A DNA stretch of 52,170 nucleotides from Thermoanaerobacterium thermosulfurigenes (GCF_051201035.1 NZ_JBPODR010000017.1:1-52170); one strand, 5' to 3'. Positions 23,133 through 31,542 are shown, counted from the first letter of the stretch. Notes: generated from the sequence alone by a model not told the origin. Made by a program: numbers and translations.

Positions 23133-23951
23133 ATGCCATCAGATTATCACGTACACATAGAAAGAGGACCGTACACGATTGATTGGCTTAAAAAATTTGT
23201 AGATACAGCATTAGATAAAGGTCTTACAGAGATAGGTTTTTCAGAGCATGGATACAGATTTGATAAAGGATACGACGCATTTGGAAGCGACGGCTTTAGA
23301 GGGGAATGGATTAAAAAGTACAATGGTCAAGACATCGATGAATATGTATCTCTTATACATGAAGCAAAGTCTATGGGACTTCCTGTAAAATTAGGCATAG
23401 AAGCAGACTATATACCAGGCAAAGAAAAAGAGCTTATGGATTTCTTAAAGCCATATCCGTGGGATTATGTGATTGGCTCTATACACTGGATATGTGACTG
23501 GGGTATAGATCTTGACGAGTGTCTTGATATCTGGGAGTCATGCGATGTGGACTCTGTATATTTAGAGTATTTTAATATGGTTGAAAAGATGGCTGAAATG
23601 GGTATCTTTGACTTCATAGGCCATATCGATTTGGTTAAAATTTTTAAGTACAGACCAACACCAATGGTTTATGATAAAATAGAAGAAAATATTAAGAATA
23701 TAGCAAAAACCGGGATAGCCGTAGAAGTTTCAACAGCAGGTTGGAGAAAACCTGTAGGTGAAATATATCCCTCGAAAGAGATAATGTCCTTGATTAAAAA
23801 GTACAATATCCCTATTCTTGTAAACTCCGATGCACATACGCCAGAAGATGTAGCAAGAGATTTTGACAAAGCATATAATTATGTGAAATCATTTGGGATT
23901 GACACTCTTAATTATTTTGACAAGAGAAAGAGAATACCGTACAAGATATAA
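23133..23951 (+). CDS. PHP-domain histidinol-phosphatase-like protein
   Basis: A 272-residue PHP-family phosphoesterase of the HisJ/HisK type. Metal ligands are visible in DYHVHIERG, FSEHGYR, GIEADYI, IGSIHW, FIGHIDL and VNSDAHTPEDV. It may dephosphorylate histidinol phosphate, but no histidine gene lies nearby, so another phosphate ester is possible. AAAGGGGGA precedes the ATG. The gene is followed by a strong hairpin and diverges from the small peptide locus. Confidence 0.85.
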   Translation: MPSDYHVHIERGPYTIDWLKKFVDTALDKGLTEIGFSEHGYRFDKGYDAFGSDGFRGEWIKKYNGQDIDEYVSLIHEAKSMGLPVKLGIEADYIPGKEKELMDFLKPYPWDYVIGSIHWICDWGIDLDECLDIWESCDVDSVYLEYFNMVEKMAEMGIFDFIGHIDLVKIFKYRPTPMVYDKIEENIKNIAKTGIAVEVSTAGWRKPVGEIYPSKEIMSLIKKYNIPILVNSDAHTPEDVARDFDKAYNYVKSFGIDTLNYFDKRKRIPYKI

Positions 23952-23956
23952 AAATA

Positions 23957-23988
23957 AAGGCAGGGAGATTTTGTTTGCCCTGCTTTTA
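23957..23988. terminator. Bidirectional terminator
   Basis: AAAGGCAGGG pairs with CCCTGCTTT across a 12-nt loop. It ends the PHP gene on the plus strand and the HEPN gene on the minus strand; the HEPN stop codon lies at its edge. Confidence 0.8.
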
Positions 23989-24387
23989 TCTTATAATTTC
24001 TTTAATACGCTTCCTTATATTAGCAGCAACCTCTAATGCTTTTTTTGCATCATCCTCATTAGGCATACCATCAGGAAGGCTCCCTATAGGAGCATCTGGA
24101 TACCTAGACGGTATATAATACATATCAACAGTTTTTACATCGTCTATAAATTCATCAAAAGCATCTGAAAATTTATTAATAATTCTTATTAAAGTTATTA
24201 AATGATGTACTCTAGGCGGATTTATTCCGTTATATATTAGATATGCTTTTAAGTATTTTTCTATTGATTGTTGAGAATGAAAGCAAACAACATTGTATAA
24301 CTTTGCTTTTAATAATTCATTGGCTGCTTTATAATCATCCTCTGCATAATTAAGCCATTGTTTATATTCATCATAATTTTCTTTCAT
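23986..24387 (-). CDS. HEPN-domain protein (partner of MNT)
   Basis: A 133-residue HEPN protein. YKQWLNYAEDDYKAANELL, FHSQQSIEKYLKAYLI and the C-terminal YYIPSRYPDA are typical of the HEPN group encoded beside minimal nucleotidyltransferases. RYPD-containing members are related to the RNase-type HEPN toxins, but the usual R-X4-6-H motif is not clear here, so toxicity is uncertain. It overlaps the upstream MNT gene by 17 nt. Confidence 0.85.
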   Translation of the reverse strand: MKENYDEYKQWLNYAEDDYKAANELLKAKLYNVVCFHSQQSIEKYLKAYLIYNGINPPRVHHLITLIRIINKFSDAFDEFIDDVKTVDMYYIPSRYPDAPIGSLPDGMPNEDDAKKALEVAANIRKRIKEIIR

Positions 24388-24715
24388 ATAAAACTTTACC
24401 TTTCTCTATTACTTCTTTCGTGTAGAATAAGTTATTAGTCTCTATAAAACGTCTTTCTTCCTCAGGCGTATATACCAAAAAGTCAATAGGTAAATCAGAT
24501 TTTATGGCTTTAGAAACATATACTAGCCTATCTATATACCTTAAATCTGTGTTCATTATAACCACTAAATCTATATCACTCCAGACATTTGACTTTCCAT
24601 TGGCCATCGAACCAAATAAAATTATTTTTTCAGGATTGCACTTTTCTATAATTGCATCAACTATAATTTTTAATTCCTTTTCCAGTGAATAATCAATTAA
24701 CTCCGCAGCTTGCAT
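24371..24715 (-). CDS. MNT-type nucleotidyltransferase
   Basis: A 114-residue nucleotidyltransferase with the motif ILFGSMANGKSNVWSDIDLVV, which has both Gly-Ser and the Asp pair, followed by IDFLVYTPEE with a third acidic residue. It probably modifies the HEPN partner encoded just downstream and neutralises it. GAGGTG precedes the ATG. This is the only intact MNT/HEPN pair of three related loci in the window. Confidence 0.87.
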   Translation of the reverse strand: MQAAELIDYSLEKELKIIVDAIIEKCNPEKIILFGSMANGKSNVWSDIDLVVIMNTDLRYIDRLVYVSKAIKSDLPIDFLVYTPEEERRFIETNNLFYTKEVIEKGKVLYERKL

Positions 24716-24787
24716 AATAATTCACCTCAAAATCAATCTTTAATTATATTATAGCATATATAAGCATATTTTTATGCTATATGCGCT

Positions 24788-24815
24788 AAAAGGATAAGCT
24801 TAAGCTTATCCTTTT
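24788..24815. terminator. Perfect 28-nt palindrome, bidirectional terminator
   Basis: AAAAGGATAAGCTT and its exact complement meet without a spacer. Ends of A4 and T4 allow termination in both directions between the MNT gene and the structured element upstream. Confidence 0.65.
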
Positions 24816-24845
24816 GCCGTATATAAACCCCTATCCCCATAAAAC

Positions 24846-24945
24846 AAAAAGCCGCAGTAAAAACTACGGCCGGTTGCACCACTATCTCCGCATAACCCAG
24901 GTGCCCAAATACAGGTTATGCTTCACAGAATCCTATATATTTTGT
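24846..24945 (-). ncRNA. Candidate structured RNA with terminator, class unknown
   Basis: On the minus strand an 8-bp perfect stem GCATAACC/GGTTATGC (24914-24921 with 24890-24897) has a 16-nt loop. A single-stranded stretch including GTGGTGCAACCGG follows, then an 8-bp hairpin (24863-24870 with 24851-24858) and five T. It looks like a riboswitch or a small RNA ending in a terminator, but the next gene downstream is MNT behind another terminator. The TGGTGCAACC part faintly recalls a T-box antiterminator but does not fit. The rest of the 24716-25010 gap shows no gene. Confidence 0.45.
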
Positions 24946-25010
24946 TTATATTTTTAATATTCGACATAAAACATAATTTTCCTTCTTTGATAAAAAATTT
25001 TTTATATCAG

Positions 25011-25058
25011 ATGTATAAAATGTACATAGTGTACATAATATACATAATATGATATAAT
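25011..25058 (+). promoter_or_regulatory. Promoter and nested palindromic operator of antitoxin-toxin pair
   Basis: ATGTACA-TAG-TGTACAT (25020-25036) is a perfect inverted repeat, nested inside ATGTATA (25011-25017) and TATACAT (25039-25045) with the same centre. An extended -10 (TGA then TATAAT, 25053-25058) follows, so the operator covers the -35 region. YefM-type antitoxins are known to bind palindromes with a TGTACA core, which fits the encoded antitoxin. Confidence 0.75.
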
Positions 25059-25076
25059 GGGAGGTGATAAGGGGGA

Positions 25077-25511
25077 ATGAATAAGATGTTTACAGTTAAT
25101 GCTACAGATGTGCGCAAAGAATGGGCAGATTTCATCAATTCAGTTGTTCGGGAAAAACCTAAAATTATAAAACGCACAAAAGATTACGTCTTTGTTTCTA
25201 ATATAGACATGATTAAAGAAATGCTAACAGCTTATACATTTACAGCAAATATTCTAAATGAAGATGATGGTACTGTAACAATTTCTTTAAATGAAATCGA
25301 CATTGTTGTCAATGGCAAAGACGAAAATGAAGCCTTAAATTTGCTTGTTGATGACATGATTGAATATGCAGAAGATTTTTATAACGACTTTCAATATTGG
25401 TATTCGGCTCCCAACCGCAGAGAACATCTACCTTATGTCTTAAATATACTGCTTCAAGATAATCCTGAAGGAGTTAAAAAGCTTATTAAATGCCAACATG
25501 GAAAGAATTAA
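25077..25511 (+). CDS. Antitoxin with Phd/YefM-like N-terminus and HicB-like C-terminus
   Basis: A 144-residue protein. Residues 4-50 (FTVNATDVRKEWADFI and on to YVFVSNIDMIKEML) resemble the Phd/YefM DNA-binding fold. The rest (YTFTANILNEDDGTVTISL, then DENEALNLLVDDMIEYAEDF) resembles the HicB strand-helix pattern. It should bind the toxin encoded next and repress the operon. The ATG at 25077 is only 1 nt from GGGGG; a second ATG at 25086 (MFTVNATD) has better spacing and may be the true start. It overlaps the toxin gene by 22 nt. Domain calls are by eye. Confidence 0.72.
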   Translation: MNKMFTVNATDVRKEWADFINSVVREKPKIIKRTKDYVFVSNIDMIKEMLTAYTFTANILNEDDGTVTISLNEIDIVVNGKDENEALNLLVDDMIEYAEDFYNDFQYWYSAPNRREHLPYVLNILLQDNPEGVKKLIKCQHGKN

Positions 25512-25708
25512 AACGCTTTTTAGAAAGAGACGGTTGGGAATTGTATAAAAAAACAGATCATTACTTTTATATAAAGCGCGATAAAGATGGAAATATACGA
25601 CGCACAAAGGTTTCAATGGGTAGCGGCGAAATAAAGAAGCATTTATGGCAAGAGATCCTAAAAAAGCAGTTACAAGTTACGGAAGATTATTTTAACAACA
25701 AGATATAA
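25490..25708 (+). CDS. HicA-family toxin
   Basis: A 72-residue protein with the dsRBD-like HicA fold: a start ELKRFLERDGWELYKK, the catalytic His in TDHYFYIKR, and the family end GSGEIKKHLWQEILKKQL. HicA proteins cleave mRNA without ribosomes. Here the toxin gene follows the antitoxin, the reverse of classical hicAB order. The overlap of 22 nt suggests translational coupling. Confidence 0.8.
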   Translation: MPTWKELKRFLERDGWELYKKTDHYFYIKRDKDGNIRRTKVSMGSGEIKKHLWQEILKKQLQVTEDYFNNKI

Positions 25709-25746
25709 ATAAATCTCCCATCTACATAGATGGGAGATTTATTTAT
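25705..25746. terminator. Bidirectional terminator with 20-bp stem
   Basis: A perfect 20-bp stem (25705-25724 with 25727-25746) closes on a CA dinucleotide. It contains the stop codons of both the hicA-like gene and serA, which converge on it. Confidence 0.85.
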
Positions 25747-27344
25747 ATCAAATTTTTTACTGCCTTTGCCCTCAATATGCTGTTTAGTTTGTTTAATGAT
25801 TCTACGGCCTCAATAGGGATTTCTCTATCTGTATTTACGATCATGAGAGCAGTCCCGTCGTTTTTATTGGGGCTTACATGCATGGAAGATATGTTTATGC
25901 CAAAGTCCCCCAATACATTTCCGATGTGTCCAATTACCCCAGGCACATCTTTATTTTTAACAAAAAGCATGTACTCTGTAGGCTCAAAGTTAACCCTGTG
26001 CCCTAAGTATTCTACGATACGTATTTCATCGCCATAAGTTGTCCCTGAAAACTTATAAGCTTCCCCTTTTGTGTCAATCACAGTTATGGTGACAAGGCTT
26101 GAATAGTGATCTATTTCTTCTATCTTGCCATCTATGACTTCTATACCCATTTCCTTTGCCCTTAGCCTTGCATTTACAATGCTTATGCCTTCTTTTAAGG
26201 CAGGCTTTAAGAGTCCTTTCAATGCGTGAAGCGTGACGACTTCTGTATTTAGACTGGATATTTCTCCTCTGTATATTATCTCTACCGTTTTTGCAGGCAC
26301 ATCGCTTATCTGATAGTAAAGTGAACCCATTGCTTCGCAAAGCTTCATGTATGGCTTCAATTCTCCAAATTCATCGGCCTTTACATCAGGGAGATTTACT
26401 ATGTTGCCGTAAAGTTTCCCACTTAATGCCGTTATCACTTCTTTTGCGACAGATATGCCTACATTGTTTTGCGCTTCTATAGTTGAAGCACCTAAATGTG
26501 GAGTAACTACCACATTTGGAAGCTCTAAAAGTTTATTGTGAAAATCCTGCTTTTCCCTGTCATAAGACGGTTCAACTTTGAATACGTCCAATGCAGCCGC
26601 AGCAACAATTCCTTCTTTGACTGCGTCGTACAAAGCTTCTTCATTTATAAGACCACCTCTTGCGCAGTTTACGATTCTTACACCTTTTTTGACTTTTTTA
26701 AATTCCTCATGGCTTATTATGTCAATGGTCTCCTCCGTCTTTGGTGTATGGATAGTTATAAAGTCAGATTCTTGCAAAAGCTCGTCAAATGATACTTTTC
26801 TTGCGCCAAACTTTTCAAAACGACTATCTGGTATATACGGGTCATATGCAATGACTTTCATGCCAAATGCTGCAAGCCTCGTTGCAACTAATGATCCTAT
26901 CCTGCCAAGTCCAATTATGCCTACTGTTTTGCCGCTTAGCTCTACGCCTTTAAACTTGTTTCTCCTGAAATCGCCATTTTTTGCGCCAATGTAAGCCTGC
27001 GGTATGTTTCTGGCAATAGATAGCATAAGCCCAATCGTATGCTCTGCAGCCGATATGATGTTGCCTTCAGGAGTATTTACGACAATTATGCCTTTTTCCG
27101 TTGCTGCCAAAAGGTCTATATTATCGACGCCATTGCCTGCCCTTCCTATTACTTTTAGGTTTTTCCCTTTTGACATAAGCTCTCTATCTACGTTTGTAAC
27201 ACTTCTTACGACTATTGCATCGTAATCGCCTATGATATTTAAGAGTTCTTCTCTTGATAGATCCAGTTTAAAATCCACATCCGCATGATTTTTAAGGTAC
27301 TCTATGCCGCTTTCGGCAATTCTCTCCGTTACCAATATCTTCAC
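25743..27344 (-). CDS. serA: D-3-phosphoglycerate dehydrogenase SerA
   Basis: A 533-residue long-form enzyme that oxidises 3-phosphoglycerate, the first step of serine synthesis. The NAD-binding GLGRIGSLVATRLAAFGMKV, the catalytic Arg in CARGGLINEEAL, Glu and His in TPHLGASTIEAQ are all present. An intervening domain and a C-terminal ACT domain (MLFVKNKDVPGVIGHIGNVLG) suggest feedback by serine. The start is GTG with AGGGGGA upstream. It lies 22 nt after a class V aminotransferase gene, and the two form a serine unit. Confidence 0.95.
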   Translation of the reverse strand: MKILVTERIAESGIEYLKNHADVDFKLDLSREELLNIIGDYDAIVVRSVTNVDRELMSKGKNLKVIGRAGNGVDNIDLLAATEKGIIVVNTPEGNIISAAEHTIGLMLSIARNIPQAYIGAKNGDFRRNKFKGVELSGKTVGIIGLGRIGSLVATRLAAFGMKVIAYDPYIPDSRFEKFGARKVSFDELLQESDFITIHTPKTEETIDIISHEEFKKVKKGVRIVNCARGGLINEEALYDAVKEGIVAAAALDVFKVEPSYDREKQDFHNKLLELPNVVVTPHLGASTIEAQNNVGISVAKEVITALSGKLYGNIVNLPDVKADEFGELKPYMKLCEAMGSLYYQISDVPAKTVEIIYRGEISSLNTEVVTLHALKGLLKPALKEGISIVNARLRAKEMGIEVIDGKIEEIDHYSSLVTITVIDTKGEAYKFSGTTYGDEIRIVEYLGHRVNFEPTEYMLFVKNKDVPGVIGHIGNVLGDFGINISSMHVSPNKNDGTALMIVNTDREIPIEAVESLNKLNSILRAKAVKNLI

Positions 27345-27366
27345 AATAAATCCCCCTTAAACAAAA

Positions 27367-28452
27367 TTAAGATAAATCTAAAAGTGCACTTTTTAATGCA
27401 TTAAATGTCAAATTAAGCATTTCATCTGTAACATATCCCATGTGGCCAATCCTGATTATTTTACCTTTTAAATGCCCTTGTCCACCTGTCACAAGTATAC
27501 CTTTTTCTGACATATAGTTTATTATATCGCCTGCTTTATATCCTTCTGGCACTTGTACTGCCGTCAAAAGATCTGACGATATGGCTTCATCTGGGAAAAG
27601 CTTAAGCCCCATGTCTTTTACGGTTTTCCTCACCTTTTCACCGATTGCATGTTGATTTTTGTATACTGTGTCCATACCTATATTAAGAAGCATGTCTGTA
27701 GCCTTCTTTACGGCCATAATTGTGGAAACCGCTGGTGTATACGGATTGTCCGGCTTTTCGCTCTGCACGCCTTTTCTCGCCTTTTTAAGGTCAAAATAAT
27801 ACTTAGGAAGATCAGACTCCTCTGCCATCTGCCATGCTCTCTCGCTTAAAGCCACAAAGCTTAATCCCGGAGGAGACATCAGGCACTTCTGTGAACAGGT
27901 AATAACTGCATCTAACCCCCACTCATCCATATTAAGTGGTATGCCGCCTAATGAGCTTACAGCGTCAACTACGATAAGCGTACCGTGCTTTTTGGCTACA
28001 TCAGCTATTGATTTTACATCGTTTGTGACACCTGTTGACGTTTCATTCTGTGTCACAATCAAAGCCTTGTACTTATCTTTTTTCAATGCATCATTTAAAA
28101 TGTCAAGATGGACTGCATTGCCCCAACCAAAATCAATGATATCAGAATCAAGTCCGTAGGCTTTTGTTATGTCGTAAAACCTCTCTCCAAAATGGCCTAT
28201 GCTGGCCACCAAGACTTTATCGCCTCTTTTAAAAAGATTTGCCACGACGGCCTCCATACCGCCTGTACCTGACGATGTCAGCGTCAACACATCCATGTTT
28301 GTCTTAAATATCTTTTTAAGGTTTGAATTAAGATCTGAAAATAATTTAAAATATTCCGGCGTTCTATGGTGATACGGCTGAAGATGGCATACGTCCAACA
28401 CTTCCTTTGGCACCATAGTAGGTCCCGGTGTCATGAGAATCCTATTTTTCAT
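27367..28452 (-). CDS. Class V aminotransferase (serine-pyruvate/alanine-glyoxylate type)
   Basis: A 361-residue PLP enzyme of the small-subunit hydrogenase/SGAT group. The start RILMTPGPTMVP, SSGTGGMEAVV, VDAVSSLGGIPL and the PLP lysine in ITCSQKCLMSPPG are seen. Next to serA it probably serves as the transaminase for serine synthesis or for serine-glyoxylate-type exchange, in place of a classical SerC. The ATG at 28452 is preferred, with AGGTG 8 nt upstream. A promoter lies at 28485-28513. Confidence 0.9.
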   Translation of the reverse strand: MKNRILMTPGPTMVPKEVLDVCHLQPYHHRTPEYFKLFSDLNSNLKKIFKTNMDVLTLTSSGTGGMEAVVANLFKRGDKVLVASIGHFGERFYDITKAYGLDSDIIDFGWGNAVHLDILNDALKKDKYKALIVTQNETSTGVTNDVKSIADVAKKHGTLIVVDAVSSLGGIPLNMDEWGLDAVITCSQKCLMSPPGLSFVALSERAWQMAEESDLPKYYFDLKKARKGVQSEKPDNPYTPAVSTIMAVKKATDMLLNIGMDTVYKNQHAIGEKVRKTVKDMGLKLFPDEAISSDLLTAVQVPEGYKAGDIINYMSEKGILVTGGQGHLKGKIIRIGHMGYVTDEMLNLTFNALKSALLDLS

Positions 28453-28484
28453 AAGCTTCACACCTTTTTAAATATTTATTTAAT

Positions 28485-28513
28485 ATGATAAACTATTAAA
28501 GAAAAAAATGCAA
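28485..28513 (-). promoter_or_regulatory. Promoter of aminotransferase-serA unit
   Basis: On the minus strand TTGCAT (28508-28513) and TATCAT (28485-28490) are 17 nt apart. Nothing else is evident in this gap apart from the upstream hairpin. Confidence 0.55.
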
Positions 28514-28525
28514 TAGTAAAAAACA

Positions 28526-28548
28526 AATGTCTACTATAAGTAGACATT
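28526..28548 (-). terminator. Hairpin after glycerate kinase
   Basis: AATGTCTACT and its exact complement flank a 3-nt loop, and a T-rich run follows on the minus strand. It is most likely the terminator of the kinase gene, but an operator role for the downstream promoter is possible. Confidence 0.6.
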
Positions 28549-28579
28549 ATGATATGTATTAGTTTACCTTATACAAAAA

Positions 28580-29698
28580 TCAGACAAATAAGCGGATTAT
28601 GTCCTCCATCCTGTCAGATATAAGCCTTTTGGCATCATGTACGGCTTCATCTATCGTCATAGGTCTATCCACTATGCTAAACATTGCTGTAACACCTATT
28701 TTATAAAGCTCTTTGTATCCACTACCTAAACCGCCTGAAAGGATTATGACTTTCTTGCCATATCTTTGGACGATTTTCGCTATACCTGCTGGCGCCTTGC
28801 CAAATGCAGTTTGAAAGTCTGTGTTGCCTTCGCCTGTTATTACAATATCACATGACTTTATCTTTTCCTCCATATTTGCGGCATCCATCACTATTTCTAT
28901 ACCAGATCTTACCTTGGCATTAAAAAACGCTATCAATGAAAAACCCAATCCTCCTGCCGCACCAGCACCCGGTACATTTTTAAAATCCTTTCCAATCGTC
29001 TTTTCAACAATTTTGGCATAGTGGTATAAGTTCTTATCAAGAATATTTACAATTTCAGGTGTTGCACCTTTCTGAGGACCGTAAATGTAGGATGCACCGT
29101 TTTTGCCACAAAGAGGATTTGTAACATCTGATGCTACCATGAAGCTGCTTTCGTATATCCTCTTATCCAAGCCATCTATGTCTATTTCCTTAAGCCTTGA
29201 AAGATTCCCCCCACCGTAAGGTATGTCTTTTCCATCTTCATCCAAGAGCTTTGCTCCTAAAGCTTGAACCATGCCTGCACCGCCGTCATTTGTGGCACTG
29301 CCGCCTAAGCCTACGATAAACCTGCGGCATCCTTCGTCAAGTGCTTTTTTTATAAGCTGCCCTACACCGTATGTAGTAGTGACTAAAGGATTTCTCATGT
29401 CATCTGGCACAAGGTTTAAACCAGATGATGCAGCTATCTCTATAACTGCTGTACCGCCATCTAATATCCCAAAAAAGCTTTTTACCGTATTGCCAAGAGG
29501 GCCTATCACTTCTGTCTCTACGATTTTCCCTCCTGATAAAGAAATCAATGCGTCTACTGTGCCTTCTCCGCCGTCAGCTATAGGCACTTTTATAATCTCA
29601 GCATCTACAACCCTTCTTATGCCTTCCGTCATGGCCTCTATGACTTCCTTTGATGACAAGCTTCCTTTGTAGGAGTCAGGCGCGACTAATATCCTCAC
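28580..29698 (-). CDS. Glycerate kinase (GarK/GlxK family)
   Basis: A 372-residue glycerate 2-kinase-type enzyme. ILVAPDSYKGSLSSKE at the start, PIADGGEGTVDAL, GLGGSATNDGGAGM and ITGEGNTDFQTAFGKAP are family hallmarks. It phosphorylates glycerate, linking it to glycolysis and serine metabolism. The start is GTG at 29698 with AGGTGG upstream; the frame stays open further but without a good start. Its neighbours, a class V aminotransferase and serA, suggest a route between serine, hydroxypyruvate and glycerate, though they have separate promoters. Confidence 0.92.
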   Translation of the reverse strand: MRILVAPDSYKGSLSSKEVIEAMTEGIRRVVDAEIIKVPIADGGEGTVDALISLSGGKIVETEVIGPLGNTVKSFFGILDGGTAVIEIAASSGLNLVPDDMRNPLVTTTYGVGQLIKKALDEGCRRFIVGLGGSATNDGGAGMVQALGAKLLDEDGKDIPYGGGNLSRLKEIDIDGLDKRIYESSFMVASDVTNPLCGKNGASYIYGPQKGATPEIVNILDKNLYHYAKIVEKTIGKDFKNVPGAGAAGGLGFSLIAFFNAKVRSGIEIVMDAANMEEKIKSCDIVITGEGNTDFQTAFGKAPAGIAKIVQRYGKKVIILSGGLGSGYKELYKIGVTAMFSIVDRPMTIDEAVHDAKRLISDRMEDIIRLFV

Positions 29699-29775
29699 TG
29701 TTTCACCACCTGTATTAAATAATGAAATATCTTTTCTATAATAGTAGGTAATTTTGATAAGAAGACAATTTTGAT

Positions 29776-30058
29776 AAAAAGACAATTTTGATTCGTTTGC
29801 TCTCAGAGTTGAAAAGCGACTAAACTAAAGCTCGATCTATTTTTTCAATAACAAACTGATTTAATTCTTTTAGTTGAAAAGCGACTAAACTAAAGCTCGA
29901 TCTTGAACTTCAGCAGGGTTCCGGGCACATTCGGCGTCCATGCCTCAAGTGCCCGTCTCAGCCATCCATGGCTTCGACCCTGCTTTCGTTCATCGATCTC
30001 GCCAAGTTTAGTTATCGCTTTCCAACAAGTCGCTTCACTCATTCAAAATTGTCTTTTT
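29776..30058. repeat. Palindromic element with 16-bp inverted ends, 283 bp
   Basis: The ends are exact inverted copies of AAAAAGACAATTTTGA (29776-29791, 30043-30058). Inside, a 32-bp sequence is repeated exactly (29807-29838, 29872-29903), with a partial inverted match on the right arm near 29990-30025. The core can form a three-way junction: AGCAGGGT/ACCCTGCT closes CGGGCAC/GTGCCCG and AGCCAT/ATGGCT hairpins. Another copy of the terminal sequence lies just outside at about 29763. No coding frame is seen. It may be a non-autonomous mobile element or a structured RNA; it fills the gap between ctpA and the kinase gene. Confidence 0.65.
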
Positions 30059-30084
30059 CAATAATATCAATGAGTTATTATTCT

Positions 30085-31446
30085 CTATTGTTGATTTAAA
30101 AGCTCAATTGCCTTGTCAAGCTGTGCATCGTTTCTAAGTGTCAAACCGTAGAAGTATGAAAGTGCATCGACAGTTCCTCTATCCATGACACCTGTTGCTG
30201 GGATTCCTGCGTATTTTTGAAAGCTTATAAGTGCATCGTATGTGTCATTGCCAAAGTACCCATTTGGCTCACCTTTGTAGTAGCCTAAAAGACTTAAGTA
30301 CGACTGCAAAAGCTTCACATTGTAACCTGTATCGCCTTTTTTTACATCATTTATGTATATAAGCTGAGGCAAAAACACTCTGCTGTCATTGACTTCCACA
30401 TCAGGTTTAAGCCCTACTCCGTTTATGGAGCGGCCAGATGGAAGCAAATACTTCGCGATTGTAAGCTTCATGCCACTGCCATCAGAAAATGGAAATACCT
30501 CTTGCACTGTCCCTTTGCCATAGGAATTTTCCCCTACAAGAATTCCCGCCTTTGTGTCTTGTATTGCACCAGATAGTATTTCCGCAGCAGATGCAGTATT
30601 TCCATTTATGAGAACTGCTATCTTGTACTTAGGGTTTTTTAAATATGAATAGTACGTTTCATTTCCGCTGTTCATGGCAACAGTTACAACAGGGCCTGCC
30701 GGCACGAAATAGCCAGCTACATCTACAGCCTCTTGAAGGTATCCGCCAGGATTATCCCTTAAATCTATGACAAGCTTCTTTATATTATTTTGGTCCATGT
30801 AATCAAGAGCCTTTGAAACATTGTCATAAGTGTTTCCATTAAACTCACTTATGCTTATGTATCCAACACCGTTTATTATTTTATATGTGACAGGATTTAT
30901 GCTTATTACATCCCTTACAAGCTTGTATTCAACGGTCTTTCCGTTTGCAAGAAAGTCGATGGTGACAGTTGTGCCTTTATCACCTTTTATGAGGTTTGTG
31001 ACATCTGCAATGTCCATGCCTTTTACATCTTTGCCGTCGACAGACTCTACTATGTAACCGCTTTGTATGCCTGCCTTATAGGCTGGAGAGCCCTTTATAG
31101 TAGATACGACTACTATGTCTTGACCTCTTTCTTCTACTTGCAAACCCACTCCTGTAAATGTGCCTGAAGTAGACTCCATAAATGAATCCATCTCATCTTT
31201 TGTAAAATATGTGCTGTACTTATCAAGTGAAGATAGTATGCCTTGTATGGCACCTTCCTCCATTTGATCGTACGTGACATCACCTGCATAATTTTCTTTT
31301 ATAAACTGCATAAATGAGCCTAAATCATTTAAATAACTGCTTATATCGTCTTGTGTTGCCGTTGCGGCAAAAGCCGCCATAGGTGCAGATAAAACAAGTG
31401 TCAATACGATTACAAATGCCATAAAAATCGATAAATGCCTTTTCAT
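30085..31446 (-). CDS. C-terminal processing peptidase CtpA (S41) with peptidoglycan-binding domain
   Basis: A 453-residue secreted or anchored serine protease. After a signal peptide come a helical region, a PDZ domain (about 95-170, GVGLQVEERGQDIVVV) and the S41 core with LRDNPGGYLQ, the catalytic Ser in NGNTASAAEIL and Lys in SYGKGTVQEV. A C-terminal PG_binding_1 domain (KKGDTGYNVKLLQSYLSLLG) should tether it to the wall. AAGGAGG precedes the ATG. It probably processes envelope proteins; the substrate is unknown. Confidence 0.92.
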   Translation of the reverse strand: MKRHLSIFMAFVIVLTLVLSAPMAAFAATATQDDISSYLNDLGSFMQFIKENYAGDVTYDQMEEGAIQGILSSLDKYSTYFTKDEMDSFMESTSGTFTGVGLQVEERGQDIVVVSTIKGSPAYKAGIQSGYIVESVDGKDVKGMDIADVTNLIKGDKGTTVTIDFLANGKTVEYKLVRDVISINPVTYKIINGVGYISISEFNGNTYDNVSKALDYMDQNNIKKLVIDLRDNPGGYLQEAVDVAGYFVPAGPVVTVAMNSGNETYYSYLKNPKYKIAVLINGNTASAAEILSGAIQDTKAGILVGENSYGKGTVQEVFPFSDGSGMKLTIAKYLLPSGRSINGVGLKPDVEVNDSRVFLPQLIYINDVKKGDTGYNVKLLQSYLSLLGYYKGEPNGYFGNDTYDALISFQKYAGIPATGVMDRGTVDALSYFYGLTLRNDAQLDKAIELLNQQ

Positions 31447-31520
31447 AAGATAGCCTCCTTAAGAATAATTTACCTTAATTATACCACAAAATTTTCAACC
31501 ATCTTACGTAAATATAAAAT

Positions 31521-31542
31521 AAAGGCCTAATATTAGACCTTT
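31521..31542 (-). terminator. Terminator of threonine operon
   Basis: A 22-nt near-perfect palindrome (AAAGG on one end, CCTTT on the other) overlaps the thrB stop and is followed on the minus strand by T-rich sequence. Confidence 0.65.

Noticed and set aside
24846..24945. T-box riboswitch
   Set aside because: Only a loose TGG...ACC resemblance; the 14-nt antiterminator consensus and stem I are missing and no amino-acid gene follows.
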